DNA from: Citrobacter portucalensis
Lineage (GTDB): Bacteria; Pseudomonadota; Gammaproteobacteria; Enterobacterales; Enterobacteriaceae
NCBI RefSeq assembly: GCF_002042885.1
Contig: NZ_MVFY01000006.1
Span: 124,001-188,000 of the forward strand
Direction: 5' to 3'
DNA length: 64,000 nucleotides
Shown: positions 51,573-62,907 of the stretch, one piece after another
How positions within the stretch are numbered: the stretch's first letter is position 1
Layout: every line of letters starts with the position of its first letter
The notes under the pieces: generated by a model
What the model was told of the DNA's origin: nothing
Seen by the model: the letters and a program-made list of their open reading frames with translations, nothing else
Databases searched by the model: none
Program-made: the position numbers and the translations under genes

Positions 51573-51922
51573 AGATTTCTCCCTCATGATGATATCCGCC
51601 TCGCGGGCTGATGGTCGGGAGAAAACTGCAAATCTCTTGCCAGAAGCGGAATTAGGGGAAAATACAGCAGAATAGAGTATTGAGCGGGTTGCGGTATCCG
51701 GCTTGTTGTGGATGAGAGCCGCAGTGTGCACATTGTCAGTGCCTGGTGGCGTTGTGATGGTGCAGGCAGGAAAATGATGAAAATGCGAGCAAGATCTCGG
51801 CTATCCCAGGTCGCTTCGTTAGCTGATAAATATCAAAAAATAGCGATAATTTTTTTTTATCCCACCAGAAAAGATCATCAGGACGTTTTTGCCAGGCTAC
51901 AGTCCGTACGGGCTGGAGGCAG

Positions 51923-51945
51923 TTATCCACTATTCCTGTGGATAA
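51923..51945. promoter_or_regulatory. Pair of inverted DnaA boxes upstream of uvrB
   Basis: TTATCCACT (51923-51931) and TGTGGATAA (51937-51945) are head-to-head DnaA boxes, the second a perfect R1-type box and the first with one mismatch. DnaA-like sites have been reported before E. coli uvrB. Confidence 0.65.
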
Positions 51946-52247
51946 CCTTGTGTATTAGAGTTAGAAAACACAAGGTAAGCGAGAGAAGACGCGGCCTGCG
52001 ACTAAATTGATGCGAAAGACGGCTTGAGATAATAATCATTAAATTACAGTGTGTTAGATAAATGCAATGGCTGTCGCAGAAGTGTCATGTGTTGCCACAA
52101 AACTTTCATCGGGTAGCTTGACAAATGTTAAAAAAGTCATTGGTTTGGGGATAACACATTTTTGCTGGTGTTTTATCTTGCCTGCGGACAAATTTTAGCC
52201 TGTAGTCACGGCCATTTTGCTGGCGTAACAGAAATATTCTGGCGCGT

Positions 52248-52267
52248 TACTGTTTTTTCATCCAGTA
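52248..52267. promoter_or_regulatory. LexA (SOS) box upstream of uvrB
   Basis: TACTGTTTTTTCATCCAGTA keeps the required CTG-N10-CAG and the flanking TA of the LexA consensus. It lies 73 bp before uvrB, as expected for an SOS-induced gene. Confidence 0.92.
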
Positions 52268-52340
52268 TATTTTACTGGCAAAATATACTGCTGCGAGTAA
52301 AATTACACACCTGCCCGCCCATTGCTTCAGGTAGCTGCTC

Positions 52341-54362
52341 ATGAGTAAACCGTTCAAACTAAATTCCGCTTTTAAACCCTCTGGCGATCAGCCTGAGGCG
52401 ATACGTCGCCTGGAAGAAGGTCTGGAGGATGGTCTGGCGCATCAGACGTTGCTGGGGGTGACGGGGTCGGGGAAAACATTCACCATCGCGAACGTGATTG
52501 CGGACCTACAGCGCCCTACCATGGTGCTGGCCCCCAATAAGACGCTTGCCGCGCAGTTGTACGGTGAGATGAAAGAGTTCTTCCCGGATAACGCGGTGGA
52601 GTATTTCGTCTCCTACTACGACTATTATCAGCCGGAAGCCTATGTGCCAAGTTCTGACACCTTCATCGAGAAGGATGCTTCGGTTAACGAACACATTGAG
52701 CAGATGCGTCTGTCAGCAACCAAAGCGTTGCTTGAGCGACGGGATGTCGTCGTCGTGGCGTCGGTTTCCGCGATTTATGGTCTGGGTGACCCGGATCTAT
52801 ACCTGAAAATGATGCTGCACCTGACGGTGGGGATGATTATCGACCAGCGCGCGATCCTGCGTCGTCTGGCGGAGCTACAATATACCCGTAACGATCAGGC
52901 ATTCCAGCGCGGGACCTTCCGCGTGCGCGGTGAAGTGATCGACATATTCCCGGCGGAATCTGACGACATCGCGTTGCGCGTGGAACTGTTTGATGAAGAG
53001 GTCGAACGTTTGTCGCTGTTTGACCCGCTTACCGGACAGGTCGAATCCACTATTTCGCGCTTTACCATCTATCCCAAAACGCACTACGTGACGCCGCGCG
53101 AACGTATTGTTCAGGCGATGGAAGAAATTAAGGTTGAGCTGGCAGAGCGGCGAAAAGTCCTGTTGGCAAATAACAAACTGCTGGAAGAACAGCGCTTAAG
53201 TCAGCGTACCCAGTTCGATCTGGAAATGATGAACGAGCTGGGTTACTGCTCGGGGATTGAAAACTATTCCCGCTATCTGTCCGGGCGTGGTCCGGGTGAG
53301 CCACCGCCGACGCTGTTTGATTACCTGCCTGCCGATGGCCTGCTGGTGGTGGATGAATCTCACGTGACTATCCCGCAAATTGGCGGCATGTATCGCGGTG
53401 ACCGGGCGCGTAAAGAAACCCTGGTCGAATACGGATTCCGTCTGCCGTCTGCGCTGGATAACCGTCCGCTTAAATTTGAAGAGTTTGAAGCGCTGGCCCC
53501 GCAAACCATCTACGTTTCGGCGACGCCGGGCAACTATGAGCTGGAGAAATCCGGTGATGATGTGGTCGATCAGGTAGTAAGACCGACCGGCCTGCTGGAT
53601 CCGGTCATTGAGGTGCGCCCGGTGGCGACGCAGGTTGACGATCTGCTATCTGAGATCCGCACCCGTGCGGCGATTAACGAACGTGTGCTGGTCACCACGC
53701 TCACCAAACGGATGGCGGAGGATCTCACCGAGTATCTTGAAGAGCACGGTGAACGGGTGCGTTATCTGCACTCTGACATCGATACCGTGGAACGTATGGA
53801 AATCATTCGTGACCTGCGTCTGGGCGAGTTTGACGTGCTGGTGGGTATCAACCTGTTACGTGAAGGTCTGGACATGCCTGAGGTCTCCCTGGTGGCGATT
53901 CTGGACGCAGACAAAGAAGGGTTCCTGCGTTCTGAGCGGTCACTTATTCAGACCATTGGTCGTGCGGCGCGTAACATCAACGGTAAGGCGATTCTCTACG
54001 GCGATAAAATTACCGCCTCTATGGCTAAAGCGATTGGTGAAACCGAACGTCGCCGTGAGAAGCAGCAGCTCTATAACGAAGAACACGGTATTACGCCGCA
54101 GGGGCTCAACAAGAAAGTGGTCGATATTCTGGCGCTGGGTCAGACTATTGCGAAGACCAAAGCGAAAGGCAAAGGGAAGTCACGCGCAGGCGCGAAGTCT
54201 GAGGTTGTCGAACTGGATATGACGCCAAAAGCGCTGCAGCAGAAGATTCACGAGCTGGAAGGGCAGATGATGCAACACGCGCAGAATCTCGAATTTGAAG
54301 AGGCCGCGACAATCCGTGACCAGTTGCATCAGTTGCGCGAGTTGTTTATTGCGGCATCGTAA
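52341..54362 (+). CDS. uvrB: UvrABC system protein B
   Basis: Damage-verification helicase-like subunit of nucleotide excision repair, 673 residues. Walker [11 protein letters not shown] is near residue 39. The beta-hairpin region is around [21 protein letters not shown], and DEAD-like VVDESH near 338. Helicase motif VI is QTIGRAARN near 540, and a C-terminal UVR motif near 640 ([20 protein letters not shown]) contacts UvrC. Preceded by a LexA box. Confidence 0.98.
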   Translation: MSKPFKLNSAFKPSGDQPEAIRRLEEGLEDGLAHQTLLGVTGSGKTFTIANVIADLQRPTMVLAPNKTLAAQLYGEMKEFFPDNAVEYFVSYYDYYQPEAYVPSSDTFIEKDASVNEHIEQMRLSATKALLERRDVVVVASVSAIYGLGDPDLYLKMMLHLTVGMIIDQRAILRRLAELQYTRNDQAFQRGTFRVRGEVIDIFPAESDDIALRVELFDEEVERLSLFDPLTGQVESTISRFTIYPKTHYVTPRERIVQAMEEIKVELAERRKVLLANNKLLEEQRLSQRTQFDLEMMNELGYCSGIENYSRYLSGRGPGEPPPTLFDYLPADGLLVVDESHVTIPQIGGMYRGDRARKETLVEYGFRLPSALDNRPLKFEEFEALAPQTIYVSATPGNYELEKSGDDVVDQVVRPTGLLDPVIEVRPVATQVDDLLSEIRTRAAINERVLVTTLTKRMAEDLTEYLEEHGERVRYLHSDIDTVERMEIIRDLRLGEFDVLVGINLLREGLDMPEVSLVAILDADKEGFLRSERSLIQTIGRAARNINGKAILYGDKITASMAKAIGETERRREKQQLYNEEHGITPQGLNKKVVDILALGQTIAKTKAKGKGKSRAGAKSEVVELDMTPKALQQKIHELEGQMMQHAQNLEFEEAATIRDQLHQLRELFIAAS

Positions 54363-54479
54363 GGCGGTGTCGGATGCGGGGTAAACCCTTATCCGACCTA
54401 CGGGGTAGATAGCGTACGTAGGCCGGATGCCGGAGCAATTCGTTTTGTAGGCCTGATAAGCGCAGCGTATCAGGCAAAT
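54363..54479. repeat. REP/BIME cluster between uvrB and yvcK
   Basis: Three REP-type segments: TCGGATGCGG...TTATCCGACC, GTAGGCCGGATGCCGG, and GTAGGCCTGATAAGCG...TATCAGGC. The uvrB stop lies immediately upstream and the convergent yvcK stop about 4 bp downstream. Confidence 0.85.
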
Positions 54480-54483
54480 CCGT

Positions 54484-55452
<969 letters not shown>

Positions 55453-55589
55453 TTATCCAGTCGGCATCTGCCGTAATTTTTTTCTGCGATCTACTCCTTT
55501 CTGACGACACTCACCTGATGGCAAGATGATGTATATCAATGCAAAACTGTGATTTTTGCTTATTCTGTAGCGAAATTGCACGATCATGT

Positions 55590-55613
55590 CGCTATATACA
55601 TATTTATACAGCG
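55590..55613. promoter_or_regulatory. ModE operator upstream of moaA
   Basis: CGCTAT at 55590 and ATAGCG-like CAGCG ending at 55613 bracket a TATA-rich centre, the same 24-bp layout as the ModE box before modA. E. coli moa is activated by ModE-molybdate. It lies about 240 bp before moaA, upstream of the riboswitch leader. Confidence 0.8.
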
Positions 55614-55737
55614 AAAGTGTACATGGCAAAAGCGCCATTTACACGCTAGTATCGGCATAACCACAAAGTACTCTTAATAATTTGAGTTGTCGGAAGCCAA
55701 CGCATCTGCAACTCGAAGTATGATGAGTATAAACACT

Positions 55738-55853
55738 CTAGCCTCTGCACCTGGGTCAAATGATACGGTGCTTTGGCCGTGACAAGACTTGAAAAAGTTT
55801 GTCACCAGGGCGCAGGAAGAAATGACTACGTCTCCCGTATTTGGAAAGGTGTA
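55738..55853 (+). ncRNA. Molybdenum-cofactor (Moco) riboswitch leader of moaA
   Basis: The conserved Moco-motif blocks are recognisable: GCCTCTGCACCTGGGTCAAA, the TGATACGGTGCTTTGGCCG stem-loop, GTCACCAGGGCGCAGGAAGA, and the final CTCCCGTATTTGGAAAGGTG just before the start codon. The last block carries the ribosome binding site, so Moco binding is expected to lower moaA translation. The P2 stem region (GACAAGACTT...GTTTGTC) differs from E. coli in its loop. Confidence 0.92.
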
Positions 55854-55854
55854 C

Positions 55855-56844
55855 ATGGGCTCTCAACTTACCGATGCTTTCGCACGTAAGTTTTACTACT
55901 TACGTTTGTCGATTACCGATGTGTGTAACTTTCGTTGCACCTACTGCCTGCCGGATGGCTATAAGCCCGGCGGTGTCACCAATAACGGCTTTTTAACCGT
56001 TGATGAAATTCGCCGTGTCACGCGTGCGTTCGCCAGTCTGGGAACGGAAAAAGTGCGTCTGACGGGGGGCGAACCTTCACTGCGTCGCGACTTCACTGAC
56101 ATTATCGCCGCCGTGCGCGAAAACGACGCCATCCGCCAGATTGCGGTAACCACCAATGGTTATCGTCTGGCGCGCGATGCCGCCGCCTGGCGCGATGCCG
56201 GACTTACCGCGCTCAACGTCAGCGTCGACAGCCTCGACGCCCGTCAGTTTCACGCCATTACCGGACAGGACAAGTTTCAGCAGGTGATGGCAGGCATTGA
56301 TGCTGCCTTTGATGCCGGTTTTGAAAAAGTGAAAGTCAACACCGTGCTGATGCGCGACGTAAACCATCATCAACTGGATACCTTCCTGGCGTGGATCCAA
56401 CCTCGACCAATCCAACTGCGTTTTATTGAACTGATGGAAACGGGCGAGGGCAGTTCTCTCTTCCGTAAACACCATATTTCCGGACAGGTACTGCGCGATG
56501 AGTTGCTGCGTCGCGGCTGGATCCACCAGATCCGACAGCGTAGCGACGGCCCGGCTCAGGTTTTCTGTCATCCTGATTATGTTGGCGAAATTGGTCTGAT
56601 CATGCCTTATGAGAAAGACTTCTGCGCCACCTGTAATCGTCTGCGCGTTTCCTCTGTCGGCAAGCTTCATCTGTGTTTATTTGGTGAAGGCGGCGTAAGC
56701 CTGCGTGATTTGCTGGAAGACGATGCTCAGCAACCGGCGCTGGAAGAACGTATTTCAGCCGCGCTGCTGGAGAAAAAGCAGACCCATTTCCTGCATCAGA
56801 ACAATACCGGTATTACGCAAAACTTATCTTACATTGGCGGCTGA
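55855..56844 (+). CDS. moaA: GTP 3',8-cyclase MoaA
   Basis: Radical SAM enzyme of molybdopterin synthesis, 329 residues from the ATG at 55855 ([15 protein letters not shown]), the E. coli length. Radical SAM cluster Cys24, Cys28 and Cys31 are in VCNFRCTYC. The second cluster is in [11 protein letters not shown] near residue 257 and KLHLCLF. The C-terminal GG tail (LSYIGG) needed for activity is intact. A longer frame opening 22 codons upstream would run through the riboswitch and is rejected. First gene of moaABCDE. Confidence 0.98.
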   Translation: MGSQLTDAFARKFYYLRLSITDVCNFRCTYCLPDGYKPGGVTNNGFLTVDEIRRVTRAFASLGTEKVRLTGGEPSLRRDFTDIIAAVRENDAIRQIAVTTNGYRLARDAAAWRDAGLTALNVSVDSLDARQFHAITGQDKFQQVMAGIDAAFDAGFEKVKVNTVLMRDVNHHQLDTFLAWIQPRPIQLRFIELMETGEGSSLFRKHHISGQVLRDELLRRGWIHQIRQRSDGPAQVFCHPDYVGEIGLIMPYEKDFCATCNRLRVSSVGKLHLCLFGEGGVSLRDLLEDDAQQPALEERISAALLEKKQTHFLHQNNTGITQNLSYIGG

Positions 56845-56863
56845 TCGCTAAAAGGAGTTTTTC

Positions 56864-57376
56864 ATGAGTCAGGTAAGCGCTGAATTTATCCCGACACGCA
56901 TTGCTATTCTTACTGTTTCCAACCGTCGCGGCGAAGAAGATGACACCTCCGGCCATTATCTGCGTGACTCGGCGCAAGAAGCGGGTCATCAGATTGTCGA
57001 TAAGGCGATTGTCAAAGAGAACCGCTACGCCATCCGCGCCCAGGTTTCTGCCTGGATTGCCAGTGACGATGTACAGGTGGTGCTCATTACCGGTGGCACT
57101 GGCTTAACCGAAGGGGACCAGGCGCCGGAAGCGCTGCAACCGCTGTTCGACAGAGAAGTCGAAGGGTTTGGCGAAGTATTCCGTATGCTGTCGTTTGAAG
57201 AGATTGGCACCGCGACGCTGCAATCCCGTGCGATTGCCGGGGTGGCGAATAAAACGCTGATTTTTGCCATGCCGGGTTCGACCAAAGCGTGTCGTACTGC
57301 CTGGGAAAATATCATTGCGCCGCAGCTTGATGCCCGTACGCGTCCGTGTAATTTCCACCCACATTTGAAGAAATAA
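56864..57376 (+). CDS. moaB: Molybdenum cofactor biosynthesis protein B
   Basis: A 170-residue MogA-like protein of the MoaB/MPT adenylyltransferase fold. Marks are [37 protein letters not shown] and [10 protein letters not shown]. Its exact role beside MogA in enteric bacteria is unclear. 19 bp after moaA. Confidence 0.96.
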   Translation: MSQVSAEFIPTRIAILTVSNRRGEEDDTSGHYLRDSAQEAGHQIVDKAIVKENRYAIRAQVSAWIASDDVQVVLITGGTGLTEGDQAPEALQPLFDREVEGFGEVFRMLSFEEIGTATLQSRAIAGVANKTLIFAMPGSTKACRTAWENIIAPQLDARTRPCNFHPHLKK

Positions 57377-57378
57377 GT

Positions 57379-57864
57379 ATGTCGCAACTGACTCATATTA
57401 ACGCCGCTGGCGAAGCGCATATGGTGGATGTCTCCGCCAAAGCGGAAACCGTACGCGAGGCGCGTGCAGAAGCATTTGTAACCATGCGTAGCGAAACGCT
57501 GGCGATGATCATCGACGGCAGTCACCATAAGGGTGATGTTTTCGCCACGGCGCGTATTGCCGGTATTCAGGCTGCCAAACGGACCTGGGATCTTATCCCA
57601 CTGTGTCACCCACTGATGTTGAGCAAGGTCGAAGTCAATTTGCACGCCGAGCCGGAGCACAACCGCGTGCGCATTGAAACGCTGTGTCGCCTGACCGGTA
57701 AAACCGGCGTTGAAATGGAAGCGTTAACGGCAGCCTCCGTGGCGGCGTTGACCATCTACGATATGTGCAAAGCGGTGCAAAAGGATATGGTGATTGGTCC
57801 GGTGCGTTTGCTGGCAAAAAGCGGCGGCAAATCGGGTGATTTTAAGGTGGATGCACATGATTAA
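57379..57864 (+). CDS. moaC: Cyclic pyranopterin monophosphate synthase MoaC
   Basis: Completes conversion of the MoaA product to cyclic pyranopterin monophosphate. 161 residues, hexameric. Active-site stretches [15 protein letters not shown] near residue 73 and [21 protein letters not shown] near 126. Starts two bases after moaB and overlaps moaD by eight. Confidence 0.97.
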   Translation: MSQLTHINAAGEAHMVDVSAKAETVREARAEAFVTMRSETLAMIIDGSHHKGDVFATARIAGIQAAKRTWDLIPLCHPLMLSKVEVNLHAEPEHNRVRIETLCRLTGKTGVEMEALTAASVAALTIYDMCKAVQKDMVIGPVRLLAKSGGKSGDFKVDAHD

Positions 57865-58102
57865 GGTTCTTTTCTTTGCTCAGGTACGGGAACTGGTGAA
57901 CACCGATGCGTTAGAAGTTGCCGCCGAGTTTGCAACGGTAGAAGCGCTGCGCAAGCATCTGGCGGCGCAAAGCGATCGCTGGGCGCTGGCACTGGAAGAC
58001 GGCAAGCTGCTGGCGGCGGTGAATCAGACGCTGGTCAGTTTTGACCATCCTCTTAACGCGGGTGATGAAGTCGCTTTCTTCCCGCCGGTAACCGGAGGCT
58101 AA
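57857..58102 (+). CDS. moaD: Molybdopterin synthase sulfur carrier subunit
   Basis: An 81-residue ubiquitin-fold protein whose C-terminal Gly-Gly (PPVTGG) is thiocarboxylated to deliver sulfur. Start at 57857 ([13 protein letters not shown]) is the family start; the longer frame lacks support. Overlaps moaC and precedes moaE by one base. Confidence 0.97.
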   Translation: MIKVLFFAQVRELVNTDALEVAAEFATVEALRKHLAAQSDRWALALEDGKLLAAVNQTLVSFDHPLNAGDEVAFFPPVTGG

Positions 58103-58103
58103 A

Positions 58104-58556
58104 ATGGCTGAAACGCGAATTGTTGTTGGCCATGCGCCGTTCAGCGTCGGGGATGAGTATCCCTGGCTGGCAGAGCGCGATGAAGACGGCGCGGTAGTCA
58201 CTTTCACCGGTAAAGTGCGCAATCACAATCTCGGTGACAGCGTTAAGGCGTTAACGCTGGAACACTATCCGGGAATGACCGAAAAAGCGCTGGCGGAGAT
58301 TGTCGACGAAGCGCGTTCGCGCTGGCCGCTGGGTCGGGTGACGGTGATCCATCGCATTGGCGAACTGTGGCCGGGTGACGAAATCGTTTTTGTTGGCGTG
58401 ACCAGCGCGCATCGCAGCAGCGCGTTTGATGCCGGGCAGTTCATTATGGATTATCTGAAAACCCGCGCGCCGTTCTGGAAGCGCGAGGCCACGCCGGAAG
58501 GTGAGCGCTGGGTTGATGCCCGCGACAGTGATAAGCTAGCAGCAAAACGCTGGTAG
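58104..58556 (+). CDS. moaE: Molybdopterin synthase catalytic subunit
   Basis: A 150-residue catalytic subunit that, with MoaD, adds the dithiolene sulfurs to make molybdopterin. VTFTGKVRNHNLGD near residue 33, HRIGELWPGDEIVFVGV near 76 and the Lys-rich ending KTRAPFWKREAT (active Lys119 region) are typical. Last gene of moaABCDE. Confidence 0.97.
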   Translation: MAETRIVVGHAPFSVGDEYPWLAERDEDGAVVTFTGKVRNHNLGDSVKALTLEHYPGMTEKALAEIVDEARSRWPLGRVTVIHRIGELWPGDEIVFVGVTSAHRSSAFDAGQFIMDYLKTRAPFWKREATPEGERWVDARDSDKLAAKRW

Positions 58557-58597
58557 AGTACAATTGTTGTAGGCTCATACTGATTCAGGAGATTGTC

Positions 58598-59302
58598 ATG
58601 GACCGATTCCCACGATCCGATTCTATTGTACAGGCCCGTTCCGGCCTGCAAACGTATATGGCGCAGGTGTACGGCTGGATGACCTGCGGACTGTTGCTGA
58701 CGGCGTTTATCGCCTGGTATGCGGCAAATACGCCCGCGGTGATGATGTTTGTCTTCTCCAGCAAAATCACCTTCTTTGGCCTGATCATCGCTCAACTGGC
58801 GCTGGTGTTTGTTCTGTCCGGCATGGTGCAAAGGCTGAGCGCGGGTATGGCGACCACGCTGTTTATGCTCTATTCGGCATTAACCGGGTTGACGCTATCA
58901 AGCATCTTTATTGTCTATACCTACTCGTCTATCGCCAGCACCTTCGTGGTCACTGGCGGGATGTTCGGGATCATGAGTTTGTATGGCTACACCACCAAGC
59001 GCGATCTGAGCGGCTTCGGCAATATGCTGTTTATGGCGCTGATCGGTATTGTGCTGGCTTCGCTGGTTAACTTCTGGCTGAAGAGCGAAGCGCTGATGTG
59101 GGCGGTGACCTATATCGGGGTGATAGTGTTTGTCGGTCTGACCGCCTATGACACGCAGAAGCTGAAAAATATCGGTGAGCAGATCGACCTGCGAGACAGC
59201 TCCAATCTGCGTAAATACGCAATTCTTGGGGCCTTAACGCTGTATCTGGACTTCATCAACCTGTTCCTGATGCTGCTGCGTATTTTCGGCAATCGTCGTT
59301 AA
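58598..59302 (+). CDS. ybhL: Bax inhibitor-1 family membrane protein YbhL
   Basis: A 234-residue inner-membrane protein with about seven TM helices, family BI-1/TMBIM. The C-terminal YDTQKL and DFINLFLMLLRIFGNRR stretches are typical. Substrate or ion is unproven for this member. Lies 41 bp after moaE but probably has its own promoter. Confidence 0.93.
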   Translation: MDRFPRSDSIVQARSGLQTYMAQVYGWMTCGLLLTAFIAWYAANTPAVMMFVFSSKITFFGLIIAQLALVFVLSGMVQRLSAGMATTLFMLYSALTGLTLSSIFIVYTYSSIASTFVVTGGMFGIMSLYGYTTKRDLSGFGNMLFMALIGIVLASLVNFWLKSEALMWAVTYIGVIVFVGLTAYDTQKLKNIGEQIDLRDSSNLRKYAILGALTLYLDFINLFLMLLRIFGNRR

Positions 59303-59309
59303 TTGTCTG

Positions 59310-59391
59310 TTGCCGGATGGCGCTGCGCTTATCCGGCCTACAGTTGTGTATCGAAAGTAGGCCGGATAAGGCGTTAAGCCGCATCCGGCAC
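59310..59391. repeat. REP/BIME between ybhL and ybhN
   Basis: TGCCGGATGGCGCTGCGCTTATCCGGCCTAC and GTAGGCCGGATAAGGCG...CATCCGGCA (each given in part) form an inverted REP pair between convergent genes. Confidence 0.88.
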
Positions 59392-59402
59392 TATAAGCAC
59401 CA

Positions 59403-60365
59403 TCATTTCGCCATCGCCTTCTCGTTCTTTGCCCGTAGCTTTTTCGCCCGACTCTCCAACAGCAAATAACACATCAGCGCCAGCAGTAGCGGAATAAAAT
59501 AGTACAGCACGCGATACGCGAGCAGGGCAGCAATGATCGTGCCCTGAGACGTATTCTCTCCCGCCAGCAGCGCCATAAAAACCGCCTCCAGCACGCCGAT
59601 CCCTGCCGGAATATGCACAATAACCCCGGCAATACTGCTCACCAGCAGCACGCCAAGCACGAAGAAATAGTTAATATTCTGACCCAGCAACAACCAGATA
59701 ATCGCCCCCATAACCATCCAGTTAGTCCCGGATATCGCCATCTGCGCGAGGGCAAATTTCCAGGAGGGGAGCACCAGCTTTTGGCCCTTGATGGTGATGT
59801 GACGATGTTTAGCGAAGGTGCAAAACCACAGATAAACAACAATAATCAGCAGCAGCGCTATGCCTAAAATGCGCAATGTGCCTTCATCGATATACCAGTG
59901 AGCGGGCAGTTCGACGACGCCGAAGGTGAATATAAAACCGCCCAGCAGAATATAGCCCAGCCAGTTAGTGGTAATGCTCAGCGAAAAAATCCGCGTTATT
60001 GTGCCCCCCGGCAACCCGAGACGCGAGTAGAGCCGATATCGCATCCCAATACCGCCCACCCAGGTGCTTAACGTCAGGTTGAACGCGTAACAGATAAACG
60101 ACACCAACATGACCTGGCGTTTTGCCAGCTTGTGCCCGCAGTAGTAGCGCCCGAGCAGATCATAACAACCGTAAAGTAAATAACTGACGATCACCAACCC
60201 CACGGCGCTGAGCAGGGCGATCCGGTTGTAATCGCGAATTACCGTCCACACTTCCTGCCAGTTGACTTTGCTGGCATAAACGACCAGCAACACGATCACC
60301 GCAATAAAAAATAACCATGTGAGGATCTTTTTCGCTAACCGCCAGCGTCGGTGATTTTTTGCCAT
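59403..60365 (-). CDS. ybhN: YbhN, lysylphosphatidylglycerol synthase TM region-like membrane protein
   Basis: A 320-residue inner-membrane protein with about eight TM helices of the UPF0104/LPG_synthase_TM family. Typical segments are LSTWVGGIGMRYRLYSRLGL near 100 and VHIPAGIGVLEAVFMALL near 250. It resembles the flippase half of MprF but has no synthase domain. It starts at the last base of clsB, so the two are coupled. A lipid-handling role is inferred from its neighbours. Confidence 0.92.
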   Translation of the reverse strand: MAKNHRRWRLAKKILTWLFFIAVIVLLVVYASKVNWQEVWTVIRDYNRIALLSAVGLVIVSYLLYGCYDLLGRYYCGHKLAKRQVMLVSFICYAFNLTLSTWVGGIGMRYRLYSRLGLPGGTITRIFSLSITTNWLGYILLGGFIFTFGVVELPAHWYIDEGTLRILGIALLLIIVVYLWFCTFAKHRHITIKGQKLVLPSWKFALAQMAISGTNWMVMGAIIWLLLGQNINYFFVLGVLLVSSIAGVIVHIPAGIGVLEAVFMALLAGENTSQGTIIAALLAYRVLYYFIPLLLALMCYLLLESRAKKLRAKNEKAMAK

Positions 60366-61606
60366 CAGGATTTCCCTCCTGCATCCTCAGTTTGTATACG
60401 GTCCTGAGTTTCCAGAGCGGGCTGCGCGGGCGGCTCTACCTCGGCCAGATGCGGGGTATGCGCCGGAAGCCAGCCGACCAGCGCCGGGAAGTGGCGTAAA
60501 AAGTGGAAGGCCAACACGCTTTTAGTCAGGTTCCACCAGGTGCGTTTTGGCAGCATGGATTCATCTACCCGCTTGCAGTCCTGCGCAATAATAGGGTTCA
60601 GGTTGTCGCGCAGGGTCTGGTTAAACGTGCGGTCATGAATAATCAGATTCGCTTCCAGATTCAGTGACAGGCTCAGCGGATCAAGATTGCTGGAGCCCAC
60701 CGTCGCCCAGTGATCGTCCATCAGCGCCACTTTGCCATGCAGAGGTTTACGGCGGTATTCGTAGACATGGACGCCACCTTTAACCAGATAGTTATACAGC
60801 AGGCGGGCACCCACTTTCACAATCGGCATATCCGGCTCACCCTGCACAATGAGTTTTACCCGAACGCCGCGTCGTGCTGCTTTACGCAGGGCATGCAGCA
60901 GGCGATAACCGGGAAAGAAATAGGCATTGGCAATGATCACTTCCCGTCGGGCCTGGGTCAGCATTTTAAGATAATGGCGTTCAATATCATCGCGATGCTC
61001 TTCGTTATCGCGCCAGACAAACAGCGCCTGCGCTTCGCCGGGGCGATGATTGTCGATTGCCCGGTGATGACGTCGCCACCAGCGTCGTACGGCGCTTTGC
61101 CCGGGCAGGTTTTCCAGTACAAAGTTCAGAATGTCAGCAACGACTGGACCTTCAACGCGCACGGCGTAATCCTGCTTGGCCTCCGGGCCGTAATCCGACA
61201 TATGTTCAGCGGAGTAATTGATGCCGCCGACAAAGGCAACACGGTCATCAATGACCACTATTTTTCGATGCATACGGCGAAAGAGATTGGTGCGCATTCC
61301 AAAAAGACGCGGACGCGGATCGTAGTAGCGGAAAACAACACCGGCTACGGTCAGCTCTTCAACAAAACTGTCGCTCAGATCCGGCGAGCCGTAGCCATCC
61401 AGCAGCACCTCTGCTTTGATTCCTCGTCGGGCGGCTTCGAGCAACGCGGCATGCAGCTGTTTTCCTACCGCATCTTCAAACCAGATAAAAGTCTCAAGGA
61501 TAATTTTTTGCTGTGCCTGCTCAATGGCGTCAAAGACGGCGGGATAGAATTGATCGCCGTTTTCCAGCAGTTGAATTTGATTGCCTTCACGCCAGCCATA
61601 TTTCAT
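60365..61606 (-). CDS. clsB: Cardiolipin synthase B
   Basis: A 413-residue phospholipase D-type enzyme, formerly YbhO, making cardiolipin or phosphatidylglycerol. Two HKD motifs are intact: [16 protein letters not shown] near residue 113 and [21 protein letters not shown] near 293. No N-terminal TM hairpin is seen, unlike ClsA. Between ybhP and ybhN in a tightly overlapping minus-strand operon. Confidence 0.96.
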   Translation of the reverse strand: MKYGWREGNQIQLLENGDQFYPAVFDAIEQAQQKIILETFIWFEDAVGKQLHAALLEAARRGIKAEVLLDGYGSPDLSDSFVEELTVAGVVFRYYDPRPRLFGMRTNLFRRMHRKIVVIDDRVAFVGGINYSAEHMSDYGPEAKQDYAVRVEGPVVADILNFVLENLPGQSAVRRWWRRHHRAIDNHRPGEAQALFVWRDNEEHRDDIERHYLKMLTQARREVIIANAYFFPGYRLLHALRKAARRGVRVKLIVQGEPDMPIVKVGARLLYNYLVKGGVHVYEYRRKPLHGKVALMDDHWATVGSSNLDPLSLSLNLEANLIIHDRTFNQTLRDNLNPIIAQDCKRVDESMLPKRTWWNLTKSVLAFHFLRHFPALVGWLPAHTPHLAEVEPPAQPALETQDRIQTEDAGGKS

Positions 61607-62364
61607 AAATGAATCTCCGCACTCAGGGGGGCATGATCGGACAAATGTCGCCAGTGACGCAGCGCAAGCGTCGTTGGGGTACTGGCATTCGCGTTTTTCA
61701 CATAGATCCTGTCCAGGCGCAGCAGGGGAAACTGCACCGGAAACGTTCGCGCCGGGCGACCGTGGGCGCGGGTAAAAATCTCGTCAAGGCCAGCTTTGGC
61801 TTTCAACGGGCGATTGGCCGTTTGCCGCCAGTCGTTAAAATCTCCAGCAATCACCACGGGCTCCGCGTTGGGCAGGGCGTTAACCCAGTCTGCCAGCATC
61901 GAGAGCTGGGCCTGGCGGTGAGCTTCACGTAGGCCGAGATGCACACACATCACATGAATGGGGAGGGAGAGCATTGGCGGTACAATGCGGCAGTAAAGGA
62001 CTCCGCGCTTTTCACTCGCGCCGACTGACACATCACGATTCTCATAATGCTCAATGGGATACCGCGACAACACCGCATTACCGTGATGTCCTTGCGGGTA
62101 CACGGCGTTACGCCCGTAGGCGAAGTCGCTCCACATAGTGTCCGCCAGAAATTCGTAGTGCGTGGTGTCCGGCCAGTTTTCCACATGCAGTGGATGCACC
62201 TCGTGTGCGCCCATTACCTCTTGTAGGCACACAATGTCCGCACCGACCGTTCTGACGGCTTCTCGCAGCTCAGGCAAAATAAAACGCCGATTGAAGGCGG
62301 TAAACCCTTTATGAGTATTAATGGTGAGCACATTGAATGAAAACCGTTCTGTTTGTCTGGCCAT
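61603..62364 (-). CDS. ybhP: Endonuclease/exonuclease/phosphatase family protein YbhP
   Basis: A 253-residue EEP-fold hydrolase. Metal and catalytic motifs are [22 protein letters not shown] near residue 48, AGDFNDWR near 172 and [13 protein letters not shown] at the end. Substrate unknown; a phosphodiesterase acting on lipid headgroups or nucleotides is plausible. First of ybhP-clsB-ybhN, overlapping clsB by four bases. Confidence 0.93.
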   Translation of the reverse strand: MARQTERFSFNVLTINTHKGFTAFNRRFILPELREAVRTVGADIVCLQEVMGAHEVHPLHVENWPDTTHYEFLADTMWSDFAYGRNAVYPQGHHGNAVLSRYPIEHYENRDVSVGASEKRGVLYCRIVPPMLSLPIHVMCVHLGLREAHRQAQLSMLADWVNALPNAEPVVIAGDFNDWRQTANRPLKAKAGLDEIFTRAHGRPARTFPVQFPLLRLDRIYVKNANASTPTTLALRHWRHLSDHAPLSAEIHL

Positions 62365-62496
62365 GATTCTCCCGTTGGCGTCACTTTCCTGATTAAAATA
62401 GTGTAGTCGTCGTCACAAAAAGATGCGGTGTTGCGGAATTTTCCGTAAAGTCCGGTACTCTGAACAATTAGTCGAAAATCCTTCAGGAGAATAGCC

Positions 62497-62907
62497 ATGA
62501 GGTGGCAACAACGTGTTCGTGTCGCAACGGGTCTAAGTTGCTGGCAGATAGTGTTGCATTTACTGGTAGTGGCGTTGCTGGTAATGGGCTGGATGAGCGG
62601 CAGACTGGTGCATGTCGGCCTGGGATTGTGCGTCGTGTACGGCGTTACGGTTTTATTGATGCTTGCATTGCAACGTCACCACGAACAGCGCTGGCGCGAC
62701 GTGGCTGATGTGCTGGAAGAGTTGACCACGACGTGGTATTTCGGTGCCGCCATGATCGTGCTGTGGCTGCTGTCACGCGTGCTGCAAAACAACGTCTTGC
62801 TGGCACTGGCGGGGCTGGTCATCCTTGCCGGACCCGCCGTGGTCTCGCTGCTGGCGAAGGACAAAAAGCTACATCACCTTGCGTCTAAACATCGCATACG
62901 CCGCTGA
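62497..62907 (+). CDS. ybhQ: Conserved inner-membrane protein YbhQ
   Basis: A 136-residue protein with about four TM helices and a basic C-terminus ([16 protein letters not shown]). Function unknown. It starts behind CAGGAG, 132 bp from the divergent ybhP. Its last 39 bases overlap the 3' end of the convergent ybhR. Confidence 0.9.
   Translation: MRWQQRVRVATGLSCWQIVLHLLVVALLVMGWMSGRLVHVGLGLCVVYGVTVLLMLALQRHHEQRWRDVADVLEELTTTWYFGAAMIVLWLLSRVLQNNVLLALAGLVILAGPAVVSLLAKDKKLHHLASKHRIRR

Larger units (their letters stand above)
51573..52340. other. Intergenic region between the ABC ATPase gene and uvrB
   Basis: About 770 bp with no credible ORF on either strand. It carries two inverted DnaA-like boxes near 51923-51945 and the LexA box near 52248, as described separately. 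The part around 51770-51890 contains an A/T run and no motif I can name. Confidence 0.6.

Noticed and set aside
55789-55854. N-terminal extension of moaA
   Set aside because: Those codons lie in the Moco riboswitch, and the E. coli-type start at 55855 follows its ribosome binding site.
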